A DNA stretch of 33,261 nt, from assembly GCA_028820635.1 (NCBI GenBank), contig JAPPIG010000075.1, positions 1 through 33,261 on the forward strand, written 5' to 3'. The stretch's first letter is position 1. Each line of letters starts with the position of its first letter. Shown here piece after piece: positions 1 through 9,307 of this stretch. The DNA is from Candidatus Poribacteria bacterium. GTDB lineage: Bacteria > Poribacteria > WGA-4E > WGA-3G. The translations under genes and the position numbers were made by a program. The notes under the pieces were generated by a model. That model did no database searches and was not told where the DNA came from. It saw only the letters and a program-made list of their open reading frames with translations.

Positions 1-34
1 TATCGGTTTACAGGTTTTACTGAAAGTTTATCTT

Positions 35-121
35 GTAGGTCGGGTAGAGCGCAGCGAAACCCGACATGATCGCACTGTCATACTAATATTGTCGGGTTTC
101 GCTGCGCTCTACCCGACCTAC
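35..121. repeat. Inverted pair of family-A palindromic repeats
   Basis: Two copies of the unit beginning GTAGGTCGGGTAGAGC lie head to head. The 32-nt arms at 35-66 and 90-121 are perfect reverse complements, separated by a 23-nt spacer. The same unit recurs singly at 2355-2389 and 9308-9338 and in decayed form near 5285 and 5514, so it is a dispersed REP-like family. No transposase gene lies nearby. Transcribed, the pair would form a very stable hairpin downstream of the PhyH gene. The rest of bases 1-275 shows no credible gene. Confidence 0.9.
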
Positions 122-275
122 AGATGGTTATATTGAAATGTGAAAAATATAACAGAAAAACCGAAAACTAAATAACCCTATCCAAAACTCACTACATTTG
201 ACTACTTTCCTCAAATATGGTATCATTTTAAATAATAAAGAAATACGAGTTGTGCGTGTTGTTACGCCTATGAGG

Positions 276-1124
276 TTAATCGGTAGTCGGGCGCGGTGGG
301 TTTCCCCAATGACCACTGCTATCTTTACCACTCACAACGACACCTTCTTTGTCCCAGCGATAGGACGCTCGGACATCGGTGGTGCAGTAACGTAATGTAA
401 GACCACAACGGCGTTTAGGGGAAGGGTTAGCGTTTGAGCCGTGCAAAAGCAGATCAGTATGGATAGAAATTTCACCCGCTTTCAGTTCAATATTTACAAG
501 TTCACCGTACTGCTCAGCATTTTCAACGATTTGACCTAATACGTTGTTGTCTTCCGGACTGCTGTGTTGAGATGTCAAATGTCCTTTGTGATGTGAACCT
601 GCGATGAAACGCATAGCACCGTTTTCAACAGTCGCATCGTCAATTGCGAGCCAGACAGTAACAGTTTTGGAGGGGGTGAGAGGCCAATAACCAGCATCTT
701 GATGCCAACCGACAGTTTTCGGATCATGAGGCATTTTGCAAAAATAGTGCGCGCCCCATCCGATTACATCTTCACCGAGGAGGTCTTTTACACATGCCAC
801 AATCTTTGGATGTGTGAGCAGGTCATATACTTTTCCATATTTCATGTGGGCGGAGATAATTGAGTAACTACTCCCACCTGCCGACAGCACGTCCGCTAAC
901 AGGGCGTCAAAGTATTGGCGGTGTTTATTGATCTTGATGTCGTTGAAAATGGGAATCCCTTTGATATAACCGACGTGGTTGAAAGCATCCACTTGGTCTG
1001 GAGTCAGCACATTCGGATTTTTGGAGATGCTTGGGTAAAATTTCAGTTCACGATCCATTTCCGCAAGTTGTGCTGGTGTTGGCATTATTTTATCTGTTTT
1101 GTAAAAGGCCCGTTCGGTTGACAT
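276..1124 (-). CDS. Phytanoyl-CoA dioxygenase (PhyH) family protein
   Basis: A 282-residue protein of the Fe(II)/2-oxoglutarate-dependent PhyH superfamily, which hydroxylates lipid-like or small-molecule substrates; the substrate here cannot be told. The metal site is visible as HQDAGYW (H141, D143) and the distal histidine in LLLHGS (H228). The following RRCGLTLRY segment supplies the arginine expected to bind 2-oxoglutarate (about R239). Length matches the family. The start is supported by an AGGTG ribosome-binding site upstream of the ATG. It stands alone and is divergent from the KOW-domain gene across a 91-bp gap. There is no signal peptide, so it is probably cytoplasmic. Confidence 0.9.
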   Translation of the reverse strand: MSTERAFYKTDKIMPTPAQLAEMDRELKFYPSISKNPNVLTPDQVDAFNHVGYIKGIPIFNDIKINKHRQYFDALLADVLSAGGSSYSIISAHMKYGKVYDLLTHPKIVACVKDLLGEDVIGWGAHYFCKMPHDPKTVGWHQDAGYWPLTPSKTVTVWLAIDDATVENGAMRFIAGSHHKGHLTSQHSSPEDNNVLGQIVENAEQYGELVNIELKAGEISIHTDLLLHGSNANPSPKRRCGLTLRYCTTDVRASYRWDKEGVVVSGKDSSGHWGNPPRPTTD

Positions 1125-1215
1125 TGTTGTTTCACCTAATCTAAATTTGAATTCATTTTACCATAAAAACCCCGAAAATAGAAGAACTATAAGACACAAT
1201 AATTGAGGTTAATGA

Positions 1216-2340
1216 ATGGCGCATGCATATACCCCCGGACTTAAAGTCACGGAGGGGATGACAATTGAGAAAAACCGACGACTTCCGCTTGAGGGCGAGG
1301 TGCTTGTTGAAACGGGTGCCACAGTTAAAGCAGAGGATATCGTCGCAAAGGCAGATTTGCCGGGTAACGTTCAACTGCTAAACGTGGCAAACCTACTCAG
1401 CGTTCCACCGGAAGAAATCGCAGAATACATGCTTAAACCTGAAGGCGAAACCGTCTCAGAAGAGGAAATCATCGCTACAACAAAGGGACTCTTCGGGCTT
1501 TTCAAATCGCAGGCACGTTCACCCATCGCTGGCACAATTGAATCAATATCAGATGTCACAGGACAGGTCATCCTTCGCGAACCGCCTATCCCTGTTGAAC
1601 TCAAAGCATACACCGATGGCACAATAACAGAAACTATCCCGAATGAAGGTGTCACTGTAGAAACCTACGGCACTTATATTCAAGGCATCTTCGGCGTGGG
1701 CGGTGAGACAGTAGGAAACTTAATTATGGTAGCGAATGCACCGAGTGAGGAGTTGACTGCAGAACAGATACAACCTGAACACAAAGAGAACATACTCGTT
1801 GGTGGTGCACTGGTTGCTACCGATGCTATTCAGAAAGCAATTGAACTTGGTGTCCACGGCATCATCGCAGGCGGTATTGATGACGCGGATTTGCGGCAAC
1901 TACTCGGTTATGAACTCGGTGTGGCAATTACCGGTTCTGAAGAACTCGGCATCACATTGGTTATTACTGAAGGATTTGGCAGCATCGCAATGGCAGAACG
2001 TACTTTTGCCTTGCTAAAGGAGCGCGAAGGCATGAAAACCTCTATCAACGGTGCCACCCAAATTCGGGCTGGTGTAGTTCGACCAGAAATCGTAATTCCG
2101 TTGGTTACAGAAACCGAAAACACAGACATTGACGCACCTGCCGGCATGTTAGAGGTTGGCAGTCCTGTACGTGTCATTCGTGAACCGCATTTTGGAAAAT
2201 TGGGACGCGTCACTGAACTGCCAATTGAATTACAGAAATTGGAAACAGAAGCAGAGGTGCGCGTGCTGCAGGTTGAATTTGAAGATGGTGAAAAAACGAC
2301 ATTGCCCCGCGCCAACGTCGAGGCAATTGAAGAAAGATAG
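1216..2340 (+). CDS. Conserved protein with barrel-sandwich-like repeats and C-terminal KOW motif
   Basis: A 374-residue soluble protein without signal peptide or membrane segments. Residues about 1-75 and 100-165 are glycine- and valine-rich beta segments (for example RSPIAGTIESISDVTGQVIL) that resemble biotinyl/lipoyl-like or RnfC-like sandwich folds. No biotinylatable lysine motif is evident. The middle (about 185-290) alternates helix and strand. The C-terminus has a KOW-like motif (VGSPVRVIREPHFGKLGRV) followed by a short beta segment, as in proteins that contact RNA or ribosomes. A GAGG site at about 1206-1209 supports this ATG; an overlapping ATG three bases earlier is out of frame. 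The precise role is unknown. Confidence 0.75.
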   Translation: MAHAYTPGLKVTEGMTIEKNRRLPLEGEVLVETGATVKAEDIVAKADLPGNVQLLNVANLLSVPPEEIAEYMLKPEGETVSEEEIIATTKGLFGLFKSQARSPIAGTIESISDVTGQVILREPPIPVELKAYTDGTITETIPNEGVTVETYGTYIQGIFGVGGETVGNLIMVANAPSEELTAEQIQPEHKENILVGGALVATDAIQKAIELGVHGIIAGGIDDADLRQLLGYELGVAITGSEELGITLVITEGFGSIAMAERTFALLKEREGMKTSINGATQIRAGVVRPEIVIPLVTETENTDIDAPAGMLEVGSPVRVIREPHFGKLGRVTELPIELQKLETEAEVRVLQVEFEDGEKTTLPRANVEAIEER

Positions 2341-2354
2341 TCCTATAATACCAC

Positions 2355-2389
2355 GTAGGTCGGGTAGAGCTTGCGAAACCCGACATGAT
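2355..2389 (+). repeat. Family-A palindromic repeat, single copy
   Basis: A single copy of the GTAGGTCGGGTAGAGC...GCGAAACCCGACATGAT unit in the 65-bp gap between the KOW and HTH genes. The two halves (GTCGGGT and ACCCGAC) can fold on themselves. Its last bases include an ATG at 2385 that is in frame with the HTH gene, creating a spurious upstream start. Confidence 0.88.
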
Positions 2390-2405
2390 TCACTGGAGAC
2401 ACACC

Positions 2406-2816
2406 ATGCCAGACACAAACGAAAACACGCAAGACCCACAACAGCAGATCAATCGACACTTCTTACGTTATCTACGCGAAAACGCTAAACTTACCCATGA
2501 ACAACTTGCACAAGAAATCGGTGTAGAAACCGAACTTGCCCAGCACTGGGAAACAGGAAGACGACAACCGAGCCAAAGACACCAATTTGATTTAGAAAAG
2601 TTGTTTGGCATTGAAACGGGGGCACTCTGCCTCGAAATACAACAACTCCTCATTGAAGATTTTAATGCCGCATATTTTGGCGATGAAGACGCACGCGCAA
2701 GAATTGATTGGGTAGATGAGAAAAAAAGATTAGCACAAGTACTTTCTATAATTCCATCCACAAAAAGATTACCAACCGCAGAACTTATCACAGCGTTACT
2801 TGAAGAACTCTTATAG
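2406..2816 (+). CDS. XRE-like helix-turn-helix protein
   Basis: A 136-residue protein with an N-terminal helix-turn-helix resembling the Cro/XRE family: LRYLRENAKLTHEQLAQEIG followed by VETELAQHWETGRRQPS, the usual recognition-helix and wing pattern. The C-terminal half is helical and acidic with no recognised domain. I chose the ATG at 2406 because a GGAG lies 7 bases upstream; the in-frame ATG at 2385 lies inside the family-A repeat and has no such site. It follows the KOW gene by 65 bp in the same direction and may be cotranscribed. Likely a DNA-binding regulator; its targets are unknown. Confidence 0.8.
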   Translation: MPDTNENTQDPQQQINRHFLRYLRENAKLTHEQLAQEIGVETELAQHWETGRRQPSQRHQFDLEKLFGIETGALCLEIQQLLIEDFNAAYFGDEDARARIDWVDEKKRLAQVLSIIPSTKRLPTAELITALLEELL

Positions 2817-2970
2817 CAGATATTCACATAGCTACATTGTTTTTCTCTTTAGGTGAATTTCGCAGATTTGCTTGAAGAACTCTTAACCCCTTAAAAATCT
2901 CCTTTAAACTCAACTTTTTAACATATTTTGCATAATTATTGTTAAAAAACCATAATTTTCTGTTAATTAC

Positions 2971-2999
2971 TTGACATTTGATTATATCTCTTGTATAAT
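2971..2999 (+). promoter_or_regulatory. Perfect sigma70 promoter, copy 1
   Basis: TTGACA at 2971-2976, a 17-bp spacer, and TATAAT at 2994-2999: an exact match to the sigma70 consensus with optimal spacing. It points toward the membrane-protein gene at 3128. Confidence 0.88.
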
Positions 3000-3033
3000 T
3001 ATTGTTAATATTATACAATTCATTGTTAATTAC

Positions 3034-3062
3034 TTGACATTTGATTATATCTCTTGTATAAT
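3034..3062 (+). promoter_or_regulatory. Perfect sigma70 promoter, copy 2
   Basis: TTGACA at 3034-3039, 17-bp spacer, TATAAT at 3057-3062, identical to copy 1. Transcription would begin near 3069, giving a leader of about 60 nt before the ATG at 3128. Confidence 0.9.
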
Positions 3063-3127
3063 TATTGTTAATCGTTGAGAAATAGACATGCCACTGTGGC
3101 GTGTCGCACAACAATCGGAGGTTATAG

Positions 3128-3871
3128 ATGACTCGCGACATCACCCCAATAAAATGGATTATTGGTGCTATTGCCCTCCTCATAATAGTTGCCGGTGCGT
3201 GTTATTTTTGGTACCAGCACTCGCTGGCAGACGAGAGAAAAGCGGCTGCCGATGCTCAACAGCTGCTACGCCAATCGGAAACAGAACGACAGGCGAAAGC
3301 GAAAAGCAGCACGGCAAAACAGGCAGGCGAGAAAGTCCCTGCGGAAAGCGAAACGCCAACCGCAGAGAAACCGAAATCCGATGCAACTGCCCTGACGGAT
3401 AAAACCGAACCGACACAAGCACAAACGGGAACCGCTGCTCCAACCGCAGAAACCCAAGAAGTGCGCGTGTCACCATTTGGGTTCGGGCCCTACCCAGAGG
3501 TGCCCGAAGATTATCCAAGTGTTGTTGTTTGGTTGCAATCAGACTATGAGGAGCTTTCCTCACACGCACAGAAAAACTTTGAACTCATGAGTCGCGTGCT
3601 AATAAAGCTGTGGGCATCAGGTGAAAAAAGTTTTAGAGGTGCGAGTACCTATAAAGGCAAGGTTTATCCTCATTATTACAATACTGTCTATATAAAAGTG
3701 AGCGAATATGAATTACCGGATGGGACAAAATCACAATACATTTCGCGCCGAAAATCGGGGCCTCATGTTAATACTGATGGGGTGGATCTTTTAAATCCAC
3801 CGTCTCATCTTCGTGTTTTAGATTTAGATTCTTCAGGTATTGATCCATATCAGTACCTAAACTTACGTTAA
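3128..3871 (+). CDS. Membrane-anchored protein with low-complexity linker, function unknown
   Basis: A 247-residue protein with one N-terminal transmembrane helix (about residues 8-28) and no typical cleavage site, so probably anchored with its body in the periplasm. Residues 33-60 are a charged helix. Residues about 57-110 are a Lys/Glu/Ala/Thr/Pro-rich linker of biased composition. The C-terminal half (about 113-247) looks folded and starts with SPFGFGPYPEVPEDYP. A GGAGG site ends 6 bases before the ATG. The tandem promoters directly upstream suggest strong expression. It is 20 bp upstream of the next gene and forms an operon with it. I do not recognise the family. Confidence 0.8.
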   Translation: MTRDITPIKWIIGAIALLIIVAGACYFWYQHSLADERKAAADAQQLLRQSETERQAKAKSSTAKQAGEKVPAESETPTAEKPKSDATALTDKTEPTQAQTGTAAPTAETQEVRVSPFGFGPYPEVPEDYPSVVVWLQSDYEELSSHAQKNFELMSRVLIKLWASGEKSFRGASTYKGKVYPHYYNTVYIKVSEYELPDGTKSQYISRRKSGPHVNTDGVDLLNPPSHLRVLDLDSSGIDPYQYLNLR

Positions 3872-3891
3872 ATATATTATAGGAGAAAAAG

Positions 3892-4314
3892 ATGCAAAAG
3901 CGACTTTTTTTAAGTTTTCTTTTTGTAATGTTCAGTTGGATTGTTATCAGCTCTCTTATTGCTGACAATGATCAATCGGGAAGTACTGATTATGAGCCCG
4001 AGGAATTTGAGGGACTCTGTTATGGCCATGCAGATGCATATATATACTCTGATAACGATGAAAATAACCTCACTATTTATGCTCTCGCGACATGTGGGGG
4101 AGGTGCCATTTCTCTTGGTCCACTTGGGCAAAGTAATAGTGGCTCGTATTCTTTTGAAGTAAAAGCGGGTGTGGAAGTGATGGAAGAATGGGATGATGAA
4201 ATAGGTGCCTGGGTTTTGGACGGTTACATGTATAAGGATGATGCCGGGGAACTCTATATTGATGGATTCAGCGATTTTTGTGGCGCGCCCTTTATGACTG
4301 GAAGACCTGCCTGA
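3892..4314 (+). CDS. Secreted protein, apparently frameshifted near its 3' end
   Basis: A 140-residue protein with a clear N-terminal signal sequence (hydrophobic stretch about residues 5-23) preceded by a GGAG ribosome-binding site. The mature part is acidic and predicted beta-rich, with cysteines in GLCYGH, ATCGGG and DFCGAP that may pair outside the cytoplasm. The reading frame stops at 4312-4314, but coding-like sequence continues in the +1 frame to 4456, so the native protein was probably about 50 residues longer. Whether this is a real frameshift or a sequence error cannot be decided here. Family not recognised. Confidence 0.7.
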   Translation: MQKRLFLSFLFVMFSWIVISSLIADNDQSGSTDYEPEEFEGLCYGHADAYIYSDNDENNLTIYALATCGGGAISLGPLGQSNSGSYSFEVKAGVEVMEEWDDEIGAWVLDGYMYKDDAGELYIDGFSDFCGAPFMTGRPA

Positions 4315-4456
4315 ATGGGAAGAAGAAGTAACTGCCGAAGCTAAGTTGTCTATAAATAGTAGTGCTTATACGTTATTAGAAGGACAATGGATCAAAATTC
4401 TCTATGATTCGGAATATGAAAGCGATTCCGCACCAAAAGCAGAAGAGGAGGAATGA
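4298..4456 (+). pseudogene. Out-of-frame 3' continuation of the preceding secreted protein
   Basis: Starting just after a TGA in this frame (4295-4297), an open stretch reads LEDLPEWEEEV then about 40 more residues including YTLLEGQWIKILYDSE, and ends KAEEEE-stop at 4456. It has no start codon or ribosome-binding site of its own. Its acidic composition matches the upstream protein, and the intrinsic terminator follows its stop rather than the earlier one. It is best read as the severed end of the gene at 3892, displaced by one base between 4298 and 4311. Confidence 0.65.
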
Positions 4457-4480
4457 GACGAAACTCACCACCTATTCCAC

Positions 4481-4518
4481 AAGCAGGTATCCGTTTTGGA
4501 TATCTGCCTTCCTTTTTT
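4481..4518 (+). terminator. Rho-independent terminator
   Basis: CAGGTATCC and GGATATCTG pair (one G-U) around a short T-rich loop, extended by flanking AAG and CTT, and the stem is followed by TTTTTT at 4513-4518. It ends the operon that starts at 3128. Confidence 0.8.
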
Positions 4519-4544
4519 ATCACACATTTGTTCCTTAAATTCTG

Positions 4545-5237
4545 CTATAAATTTAGTGGCGCTTTCACTCGCCGCACAATATCAGAAAAATAGCACAACC
4601 GATCATAATACCCCATCACCTTCTTCACATACTGCCGCGTCTCGTTGTAGCCTCTAAAATAGCCGTGCGGTGGCACACCCGACTGCCATACTTCGCTATG
4701 TAATTCCTTATCCTTTTCTGTGAGTAGACTGAGATTTTTGCTAAGACACTCCCAATCATGTGACTCATGTTCACGGTGTTTAGCAATTTTCTGCGCGTCC
4801 TTGATATGTCCACGTCCGCCATTATAACTGGCTAAAGCGATACGGATACGATTTGGATGCGAACTCTCTGGATACAGATCATATAAACTGCGTAGATAAC
4901 GCGTTGCACCAGCAATGCTTTGATGTGCTTCAAATGGATCGGTGACACCCAATTCTTTTGCTGTTTCAGGCATTAGCTGCATCAATCCCTTTGCACCAGC
5001 AGGACTTACCGCGTATTCGTTAAATCCAGATTCCTGGACAATCAGTGCTGTAATCAGTCGCCAATCCAACTGATGTATTGCCGCATGTTTCTGGATAACC
5101 CGACGATACTTTAGAATCTCTGGAGAAACAGCCAGGAGCCGAACACCGTTCCAGTCACGGACAAATACGACGATGCCCCCAATCAGTAGCGCACATACAA
5201 TAATTCTCACAAGAATGCGTTTTGATATCTTTGCCAT
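4545..5237 (-). CDS. Membrane-anchored lytic transglycosylase (SLT domain)
   Basis: A 230-residue protein with an N-terminal membrane helix (residues 8-26) and a family-1 soluble-lytic-transglycosylase domain, which cleaves peptidoglycan glycan strands to 1,6-anhydromuramyl ends. The diagnostic motifs are present in order: the catalytic glutamate in QESGF (E69), GLMQLMP (84-90) and ASYNGG (136-141). A C-terminal segment with NETRQYVKKVMGYY (about 200-213) is also typical of Slt/MltC-like enzymes. It would act in the periplasm, tethered to the inner membrane. It stands alone on this strand, facing the terminator of the upstream plus-strand operon. Confidence 0.92.
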   Translation of the reverse strand: MAKISKRILVRIIVCALLIGGIVVFVRDWNGVRLLAVSPEILKYRRVIQKHAAIHQLDWRLITALIVQESGFNEYAVSPAGAKGLMQLMPETAKELGVTDPFEAHQSIAGATRYLRSLYDLYPESSHPNRIRIALASYNGGRGHIKDAQKIAKHREHESHDWECLSKNLSLLTEKDKELHSEVWQSGVPPHGYFRGYNETRQYVKKVMGYYDRLCYFSDIVRRVKAPLNL

Positions 5238-5284
5238 GTGAGTCTAATCCCATTCTCGTCAGTATCCGGTAGGTTCGGTTAGTT

Positions 5285-5543
5285 GTAAGTTGGATAAAAC
5301 AAAGCGAAACCTAAGTCAACCCTATGTATGCGCTTTTGGCATCAGCGAGTGTCAATTTAAGAAAAAATTGCTGGTTTTCTCTTGTTGGAGGGCTTTGTAA
5401 GCCCGATTTATGAGCCATAACCTTATTATATCGGGGTTGAAAACCCGGGGAATGCCAAAAGGCATTCATACCGTTGATTTACTCCAACAATAGGATCTAT
5501 CCTTAAGTTGACAGTTATAGATAAAGCACAGCGAAACCCAACA
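5285..5543. repeat. Gap of decayed family-A repeats flanking a family-B palindrome
   Basis: The 315-bp gap between the transglycosylase and Wzi-like genes has no credible ORF. A decayed family-A unit is at 5285-5314 (GTAAGTTGGATAAAAC...GCGAAACCTAA) and another at about 5514-5543 (ending GCACAGCGAAACCCAACA). Between them, 5382-5490 is bounded by the inverted termini TTGTTGGAG and CTCCAACAA and contains an inner hairpin, GAATGCC-AAAA-GGCATTC (5450-5467). It resembles a diverged member of the TGTAGGAG/CTCCTACA family. Confidence 0.7.
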
Positions 5544-5552
5544 ATTTACCTT

Positions 5553-7169
5553 TTAATTTCCCCAAGCATACGCAAACAAAAAAACAAAACGGTGTTGCTG
5601 TTCAGTTTCACCCTCTGCATGCGCTGAGTTTTGGATATGTCGCCACGCATAGTTGACAGAACCTTTTAATCCAGTAATCGGGCGATATTTCCAACCAATC
5701 CGAATTTCAGAAAGCCGTTCAACTACACCTGAAGGAAACGGAATGTCTTGATATTCCTCACCATAAAAACGGTCCGTAATATCCGCCTCCCCGTTTCGCT
5801 GATGACTGAAACGGCTCTCAATTACTGCTGAAGGTGTTGCTTGATATGAAACACGCAAGGTGAATATATCTGCATCTGTGCCAATTGGATGTCCAATCAT
5901 CGCACCGAAATGTGTGAACTGATTATCAGGGACAAGATGCGTATATGCCCACCGATTGACGCGCACATACTCTGTGTGTACGCCAAGTTGACGCGCCGTC
6001 TGTATCGGATACCACTCCACACCTATGAGCCAAGTAACCGCATGCGGATCAAAAGTGTCGGGATTATACTGAAAATCATCTGCTACCCACTCCGCATAAA
6101 GCCGAACACCATCAATCGGACGCACTGCCCCATCTAAACTGAACATGATATTGTCATCTTTTTTGGCATTGTATTGAACTGCGTAATACGGGATAACGGG
6201 GTTAAGATAGTTCCATTCCACCGATTGCACATCACCACCGTAAAGCACCCATTCAGCAGCACCGATTTCAAGCCAATCGCTGAATTGATAGCCAAACCGA
6301 TGCGCGCTCAGATAACGTTTCGCAAGATAGCGCGTTGTGCCATCGTCAAACCACGTTGAATTGAGTTGTGCAGAAAACGCTGTGGCTTTGAGTGTGCCTA
6401 TTTTACAAGGAAAAGTACCAGTCAATCGGATAAGTTCAAAAGGGGGTGAGTTGTCCGAAATCCCAACAGATTTGTCAGGGCTTGCCCCCCAAAACACAAA
6501 ATCTCTCCCTACTAATAGGTCTAATTCTGCTTCTCCGAAAGGCATTAAGTGGTATTGTAGATAACTCCTTTTGAAGTCAACAACATAATCGCCACGCCAC
6601 CTTTCGTATCGTTGGTCAGCAGATTTCAGAAGCGGAAGCGGATCGGGCAGAAAAAAACTCTCTATAAAATCTGAACCTTGCTCAAAATTAGATAATTCTA
6701 ACTCGGAATACACACTTAGTCGATGCTTGTTATTTCCGACAGCATAATGCAATCCACTTTGAAGCGTAGGGGCGATTTTTTCATCTGAAAAACGTAATTC
6801 TGGCTGAATCCGTGTGTCTGTCCTTTGCGTTGTTCGCGCTAATTCAAAGCGAAATTCACGTTTGAGTTTCTCTAATAGTTTTCTATCTATTGGCGATACA
6901 GTCACTGTACCAGAACAGATACGCGCCTCAGCACGTTGGATTATATTTGCCACATCAGCACGGGAGAGCGGTAAAGAATGCCGATGAAAACCACCTGTAA
7001 CACCTGATACCTCAAGTTTTGCGAGTGTTTCAATTATCCAACCGTCAAAGTTGAGTGGTATATTAGGCGCAGCATGAACTAAAAAAGAATTGAGTAGAAA
7101 CAACAGGAAGATGGAGCATAGAAACGACGCGAACTTTTTGTATGCTATGCTTAAAAACTGCGATTTCAT
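5553..7169 (-). CDS. Wzi-like capsule-assembly outer-membrane beta-barrel protein
   Basis: A 538-residue exported protein with a signal peptide (cleavage probably after VHA, about residue 33). The rest is a long run of alternating aromatic beta strands ending in a C-terminal FLFAYAWGN, as expected of an outer-membrane barrel. Features shared with the Cap_assemb_Wzi family include an N-terminal helical region, [14 protein letters not shown] and [12 protein letters not shown]. In the family, Wzi holds capsular polysaccharide at the cell surface. Its ATG overlaps the stop of the NAD synthetase gene by 4 bases (7166-7169), so the two are translationally coupled despite having no obvious shared function. 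No other capsule genes are in the window. Confidence 0.8.
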   Translation of the reverse strand: MKSQFLSIAYKKFASFLCSIFLLFLLNSFLVHAAPNIPLNFDGWIIETLAKLEVSGVTGGFHRHSLPLSRADVANIIQRAEARICSGTVTVSPIDRKLLEKLKREFRFELARTTQRTDTRIQPELRFSDEKIAPTLQSGLHYAVGNNKHRLSVYSELELSNFEQGSDFIESFFLPDPLPLLKSADQRYERWRGDYVVDFKRSYLQYHLMPFGEAELDLLVGRDFVFWGASPDKSVGISDNSPPFELIRLTGTFPCKIGTLKATAFSAQLNSTWFDDGTTRYLAKRYLSAHRFGYQFSDWLEIGAAEWVLYGGDVQSVEWNYLNPVIPYYAVQYNAKKDDNIMFSLDGAVRPIDGVRLYAEWVADDFQYNPDTFDPHAVTWLIGVEWYPIQTARQLGVHTEYVRVNRWAYTHLVPDNQFTHFGAMIGHPIGTDADIFTLRVSYQATPSAVIESRFSHQRNGEADITDRFYGEEYQDIPFPSGVVERLSEIRIGWKYRPITGLKGSVNYAWRHIQNSAHAEGETEQQHRFVFLFAYAWGN

Positions 7170-9271
7170 TCAGTTTCCATCTCCTCTATCATCTTATCAA
7201 TTCTACGAAACTGCCAACTCCAGCGTGTGTTGTATAGGAACTGCCTTAAGTCAAATCGGTTGTCATCGGGCGAATACGGTTCAGCGTGATATGCGGGTGT
7301 TAGTGTCGTCATTTTGTGGCGATTAATCGCGTAATAACGGAAAAACCTTTTGACCTTCTCTGCTACTTCAGTTGACGGCAAATGATTCCACTCTTGAACC
7401 AGTTTTTCAAACATGCTGACGGGACCACACCGATGCACTTTTCGCAGTTGCCCAAACCGACTAAGCTCAGCATAAGTCATCCCCATGTCTTCCTCATCGG
7501 TTTGGGTGTAGGTTTCAGTGATGGGTTCTAATTCTGCAGTCGGCGGTGCCTCCAAGATTGCCCCGAGACTCGGATAGCCGAGATGTTCTTTTGCCCAGTG
7601 GAGAAAACTGCGTAAATCCGTTTTACTAATGCTTCCAATCGGGTTTATGTCGGCACTGCTACAATCATATTTGGTGAGGTAACCACGCAATGCTTCGTCA
7701 ACGTTGCCAGTGCCTAATACGAGGAGAGTTCCGCGTCTACCGCGAACCCACGGCAACGTCTGCGCAAAAAGATAACTGATAACCATCCGCAGCCGCGCCT
7801 GTATGTTTTGCAATGCCTGATTCTCAACAGTACTGCCGCCTTCGGTTTTGAACTGAGGGGTTTTTCCAGTTATACCGCTAAACAGTTTTCGCAAAGCACC
7901 CACAAGCGACTCCATATCAATATTAAGATGAAAACTTCCGATTTCACTTGCCAACTGCTTCGAGCGATGTCGCGTTTCACGAGAACTGTTTGCTGTGCCC
8001 ATATAACACGTATAGAGCAACTGATTGGCAAGATGCTGTGCTGCTTGATGTGGGTCGTTAAAATCTGTTTTGATTTTTTCAATACACTCTGCACCGAGCA
8101 GCCGTTCAGCATCTCGGATGACGTGCGGCACGTCGTTGAGAATTCCTTTCGCAACAAGTTGACACATAGAACCGACAAGCGTAGCAACTGCACCACTATC
8201 CGAACCCCCCGAAAGCGGCACGAAATATCCTGCTGCTTCGGATCGTCTCAGATAATCCCATAGCCAACACGCTGGACCGAGCGCAATCTCTTCTTCTGGG
8301 GTGTGAATGTCAAGATCAACCTTCGGAACGGTGACAGGACGTTTTTCCGTATCCGTGACCTTGAAATCGGCATAAATCTGCGGAATAGAAACACCACGAC
8401 TCGCCTGCACTGCACCACTCATCCTTGAACCGCGATAGGAGCGAACATCTCGTAAATCCACTGTGGCTGTAACCACTTCAACGTCATTGATAGAAAACTG
8501 AGACCCTTGCGCGAGGACATGTCCGTTTTGGGCAATCGTTGCACAACCATCAAAATAGAGCCTACCACCGTCACATCCTTGCTGATTGGCATATAGGTAA
8601 ACCCCACCACATTTTTCAGTCGCATTTCGGATCAACGACAAGCGCGTATCAAGTTTGCGGAGTTCGTGATGTGAACCCGATCCATTGGCGATTATCTCAA
8701 CCCCGTTGTATGCGAGGTCAATATGTGGTGAATGCGGTGCAAACAACTCTTCACAGGTTTCTGAGGCTAAAATCGTGTCGTGCGTTACAATTACTGCACA
8801 CCCTATCGGCACAGTGGAATTAGGCGTAATTTCAAGTATCTCAGGTGGCACTTGAAAAGGTTCTGTTGACCATCCTTTTTGCCACGCGGCAAACCAACGC
8901 GGTTCTCGGTAGTTCCCTTCAGCCGCAAGCACTAACTTCGGACGAATGAAAAGAATCTTACCATCACAGACAAACACACGGCAGTTGTAACGCACACTTT
9001 TGTGCATCACCGGCATGCCTATATCGCACAGAATGTCATCGGTATGTCCACCCTTTATGATGCGGGCAAGTGATTCCCAACTGTGCCGCAACGTATCTTC
9101 TTCAAGGAAATGGTCTTCGCAAGAATAGCCTGTTATCTCAAGTTCAGGACCGAGTCTATAGCGCGCACCTGCTGTTTTGGCAAGTTCTATCGACTCAATG
9201 ATGCGTTCACAGTTGCCCTCAAAGTCCAATGCCCACTGATTCAGGTTGCAGGTTGCGAGTGTTGTTTTCAT
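7166..9271 (-). CDS. nadE: Glutamine-dependent NAD(+) synthetase, eukaryotic-type
   Basis: A 701-residue two-domain enzyme making NAD from nicotinic acid adenine dinucleotide, ATP and glutamine. The N-terminal nitrilase-fold glutaminase has the Glu-Lys-Cys triad in GPELEITGY (E43), [14 protein letters not shown] (K112) and ETCEELF (C173). The C-terminal synthetase has the P-loop-like SGGSDS (354-359). Length and several stretches ([27 protein letters not shown]) match yeast Qns1 and human NADSYN1 more closely than the compact or mycobacterial bacterial forms. No clear ribosome-binding site is seen. It is first in a coupled pair with the Wzi-like gene. Confidence 0.93.
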   Translation of the reverse strand: MKTTLATCNLNQWALDFEGNCERIIESIELAKTAGARYRLGPELEITGYSCEDHFLEEDTLRHSWESLARIIKGGHTDDILCDIGMPVMHKSVRYNCRVFVCDGKILFIRPKLVLAAEGNYREPRWFAAWQKGWSTEPFQVPPEILEITPNSTVPIGCAVIVTHDTILASETCEELFAPHSPHIDLAYNGVEIIANGSGSHHELRKLDTRLSLIRNATEKCGGVYLYANQQGCDGGRLYFDGCATIAQNGHVLAQGSQFSINDVEVVTATVDLRDVRSYRGSRMSGAVQASRGVSIPQIYADFKVTDTEKRPVTVPKVDLDIHTPEEEIALGPACWLWDYLRRSEAAGYFVPLSGGSDSGAVATLVGSMCQLVAKGILNDVPHVIRDAERLLGAECIEKIKTDFNDPHQAAQHLANQLLYTCYMGTANSSRETRHRSKQLASEIGSFHLNIDMESLVGALRKLFSGITGKTPQFKTEGGSTVENQALQNIQARLRMVISYLFAQTLPWVRGRRGTLLVLGTGNVDEALRGYLTKYDCSSADINPIGSISKTDLRSFLHWAKEHLGYPSLGAILEAPPTAELEPITETYTQTDEEDMGMTYAELSRFGQLRKVHRCGPVSMFEKLVQEWNHLPSTEVAEKVKRFFRYYAINRHKMTTLTPAYHAEPYSPDDNRFDLRQFLYNTRWSWQFRRIDKMIEEMETE

Positions 9272-9307
9272 ATTTTTTATAGTTATCAGTCATCAGCATT
9301 CAGTCTT

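Larger units (their letters stand above)
2921..3072 (+). repeat. Promoter-bearing direct repeats, 63-bp period
   Basis: Two identical 49-bp units (2961-3009 and 3024-3072) are spaced exactly 63 bp apart. A third, decayed copy of the right half lies another 63 bp upstream (2921-2945; about 21 of 25 positions match, ending ATAATTATTGTTAA). Each intact unit contains a complete sigma70 promoter. The repeats are very AT-rich and fill the gap between the HTH gene and the surface-protein operon. The 63-bp period is six helical turns, which would place both promoters on the same DNA face. Confidence 0.93.

Noticed and set aside
2921..3072. CRISPR array
   Set aside because: Two near-perfect units with a 14-bp gap and internal promoter motifs do not fit a repeat-spacer pattern, and no cas genes are present.
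2824..3183. Open frame of 119 codons on the minus strand across the promoter array
   Set aside because: It is open only because the AT-rich 63-bp repeats lack stops in that frame; the translated protein merely repeats itself, and it overlaps the promoters and the real gene at 3128.
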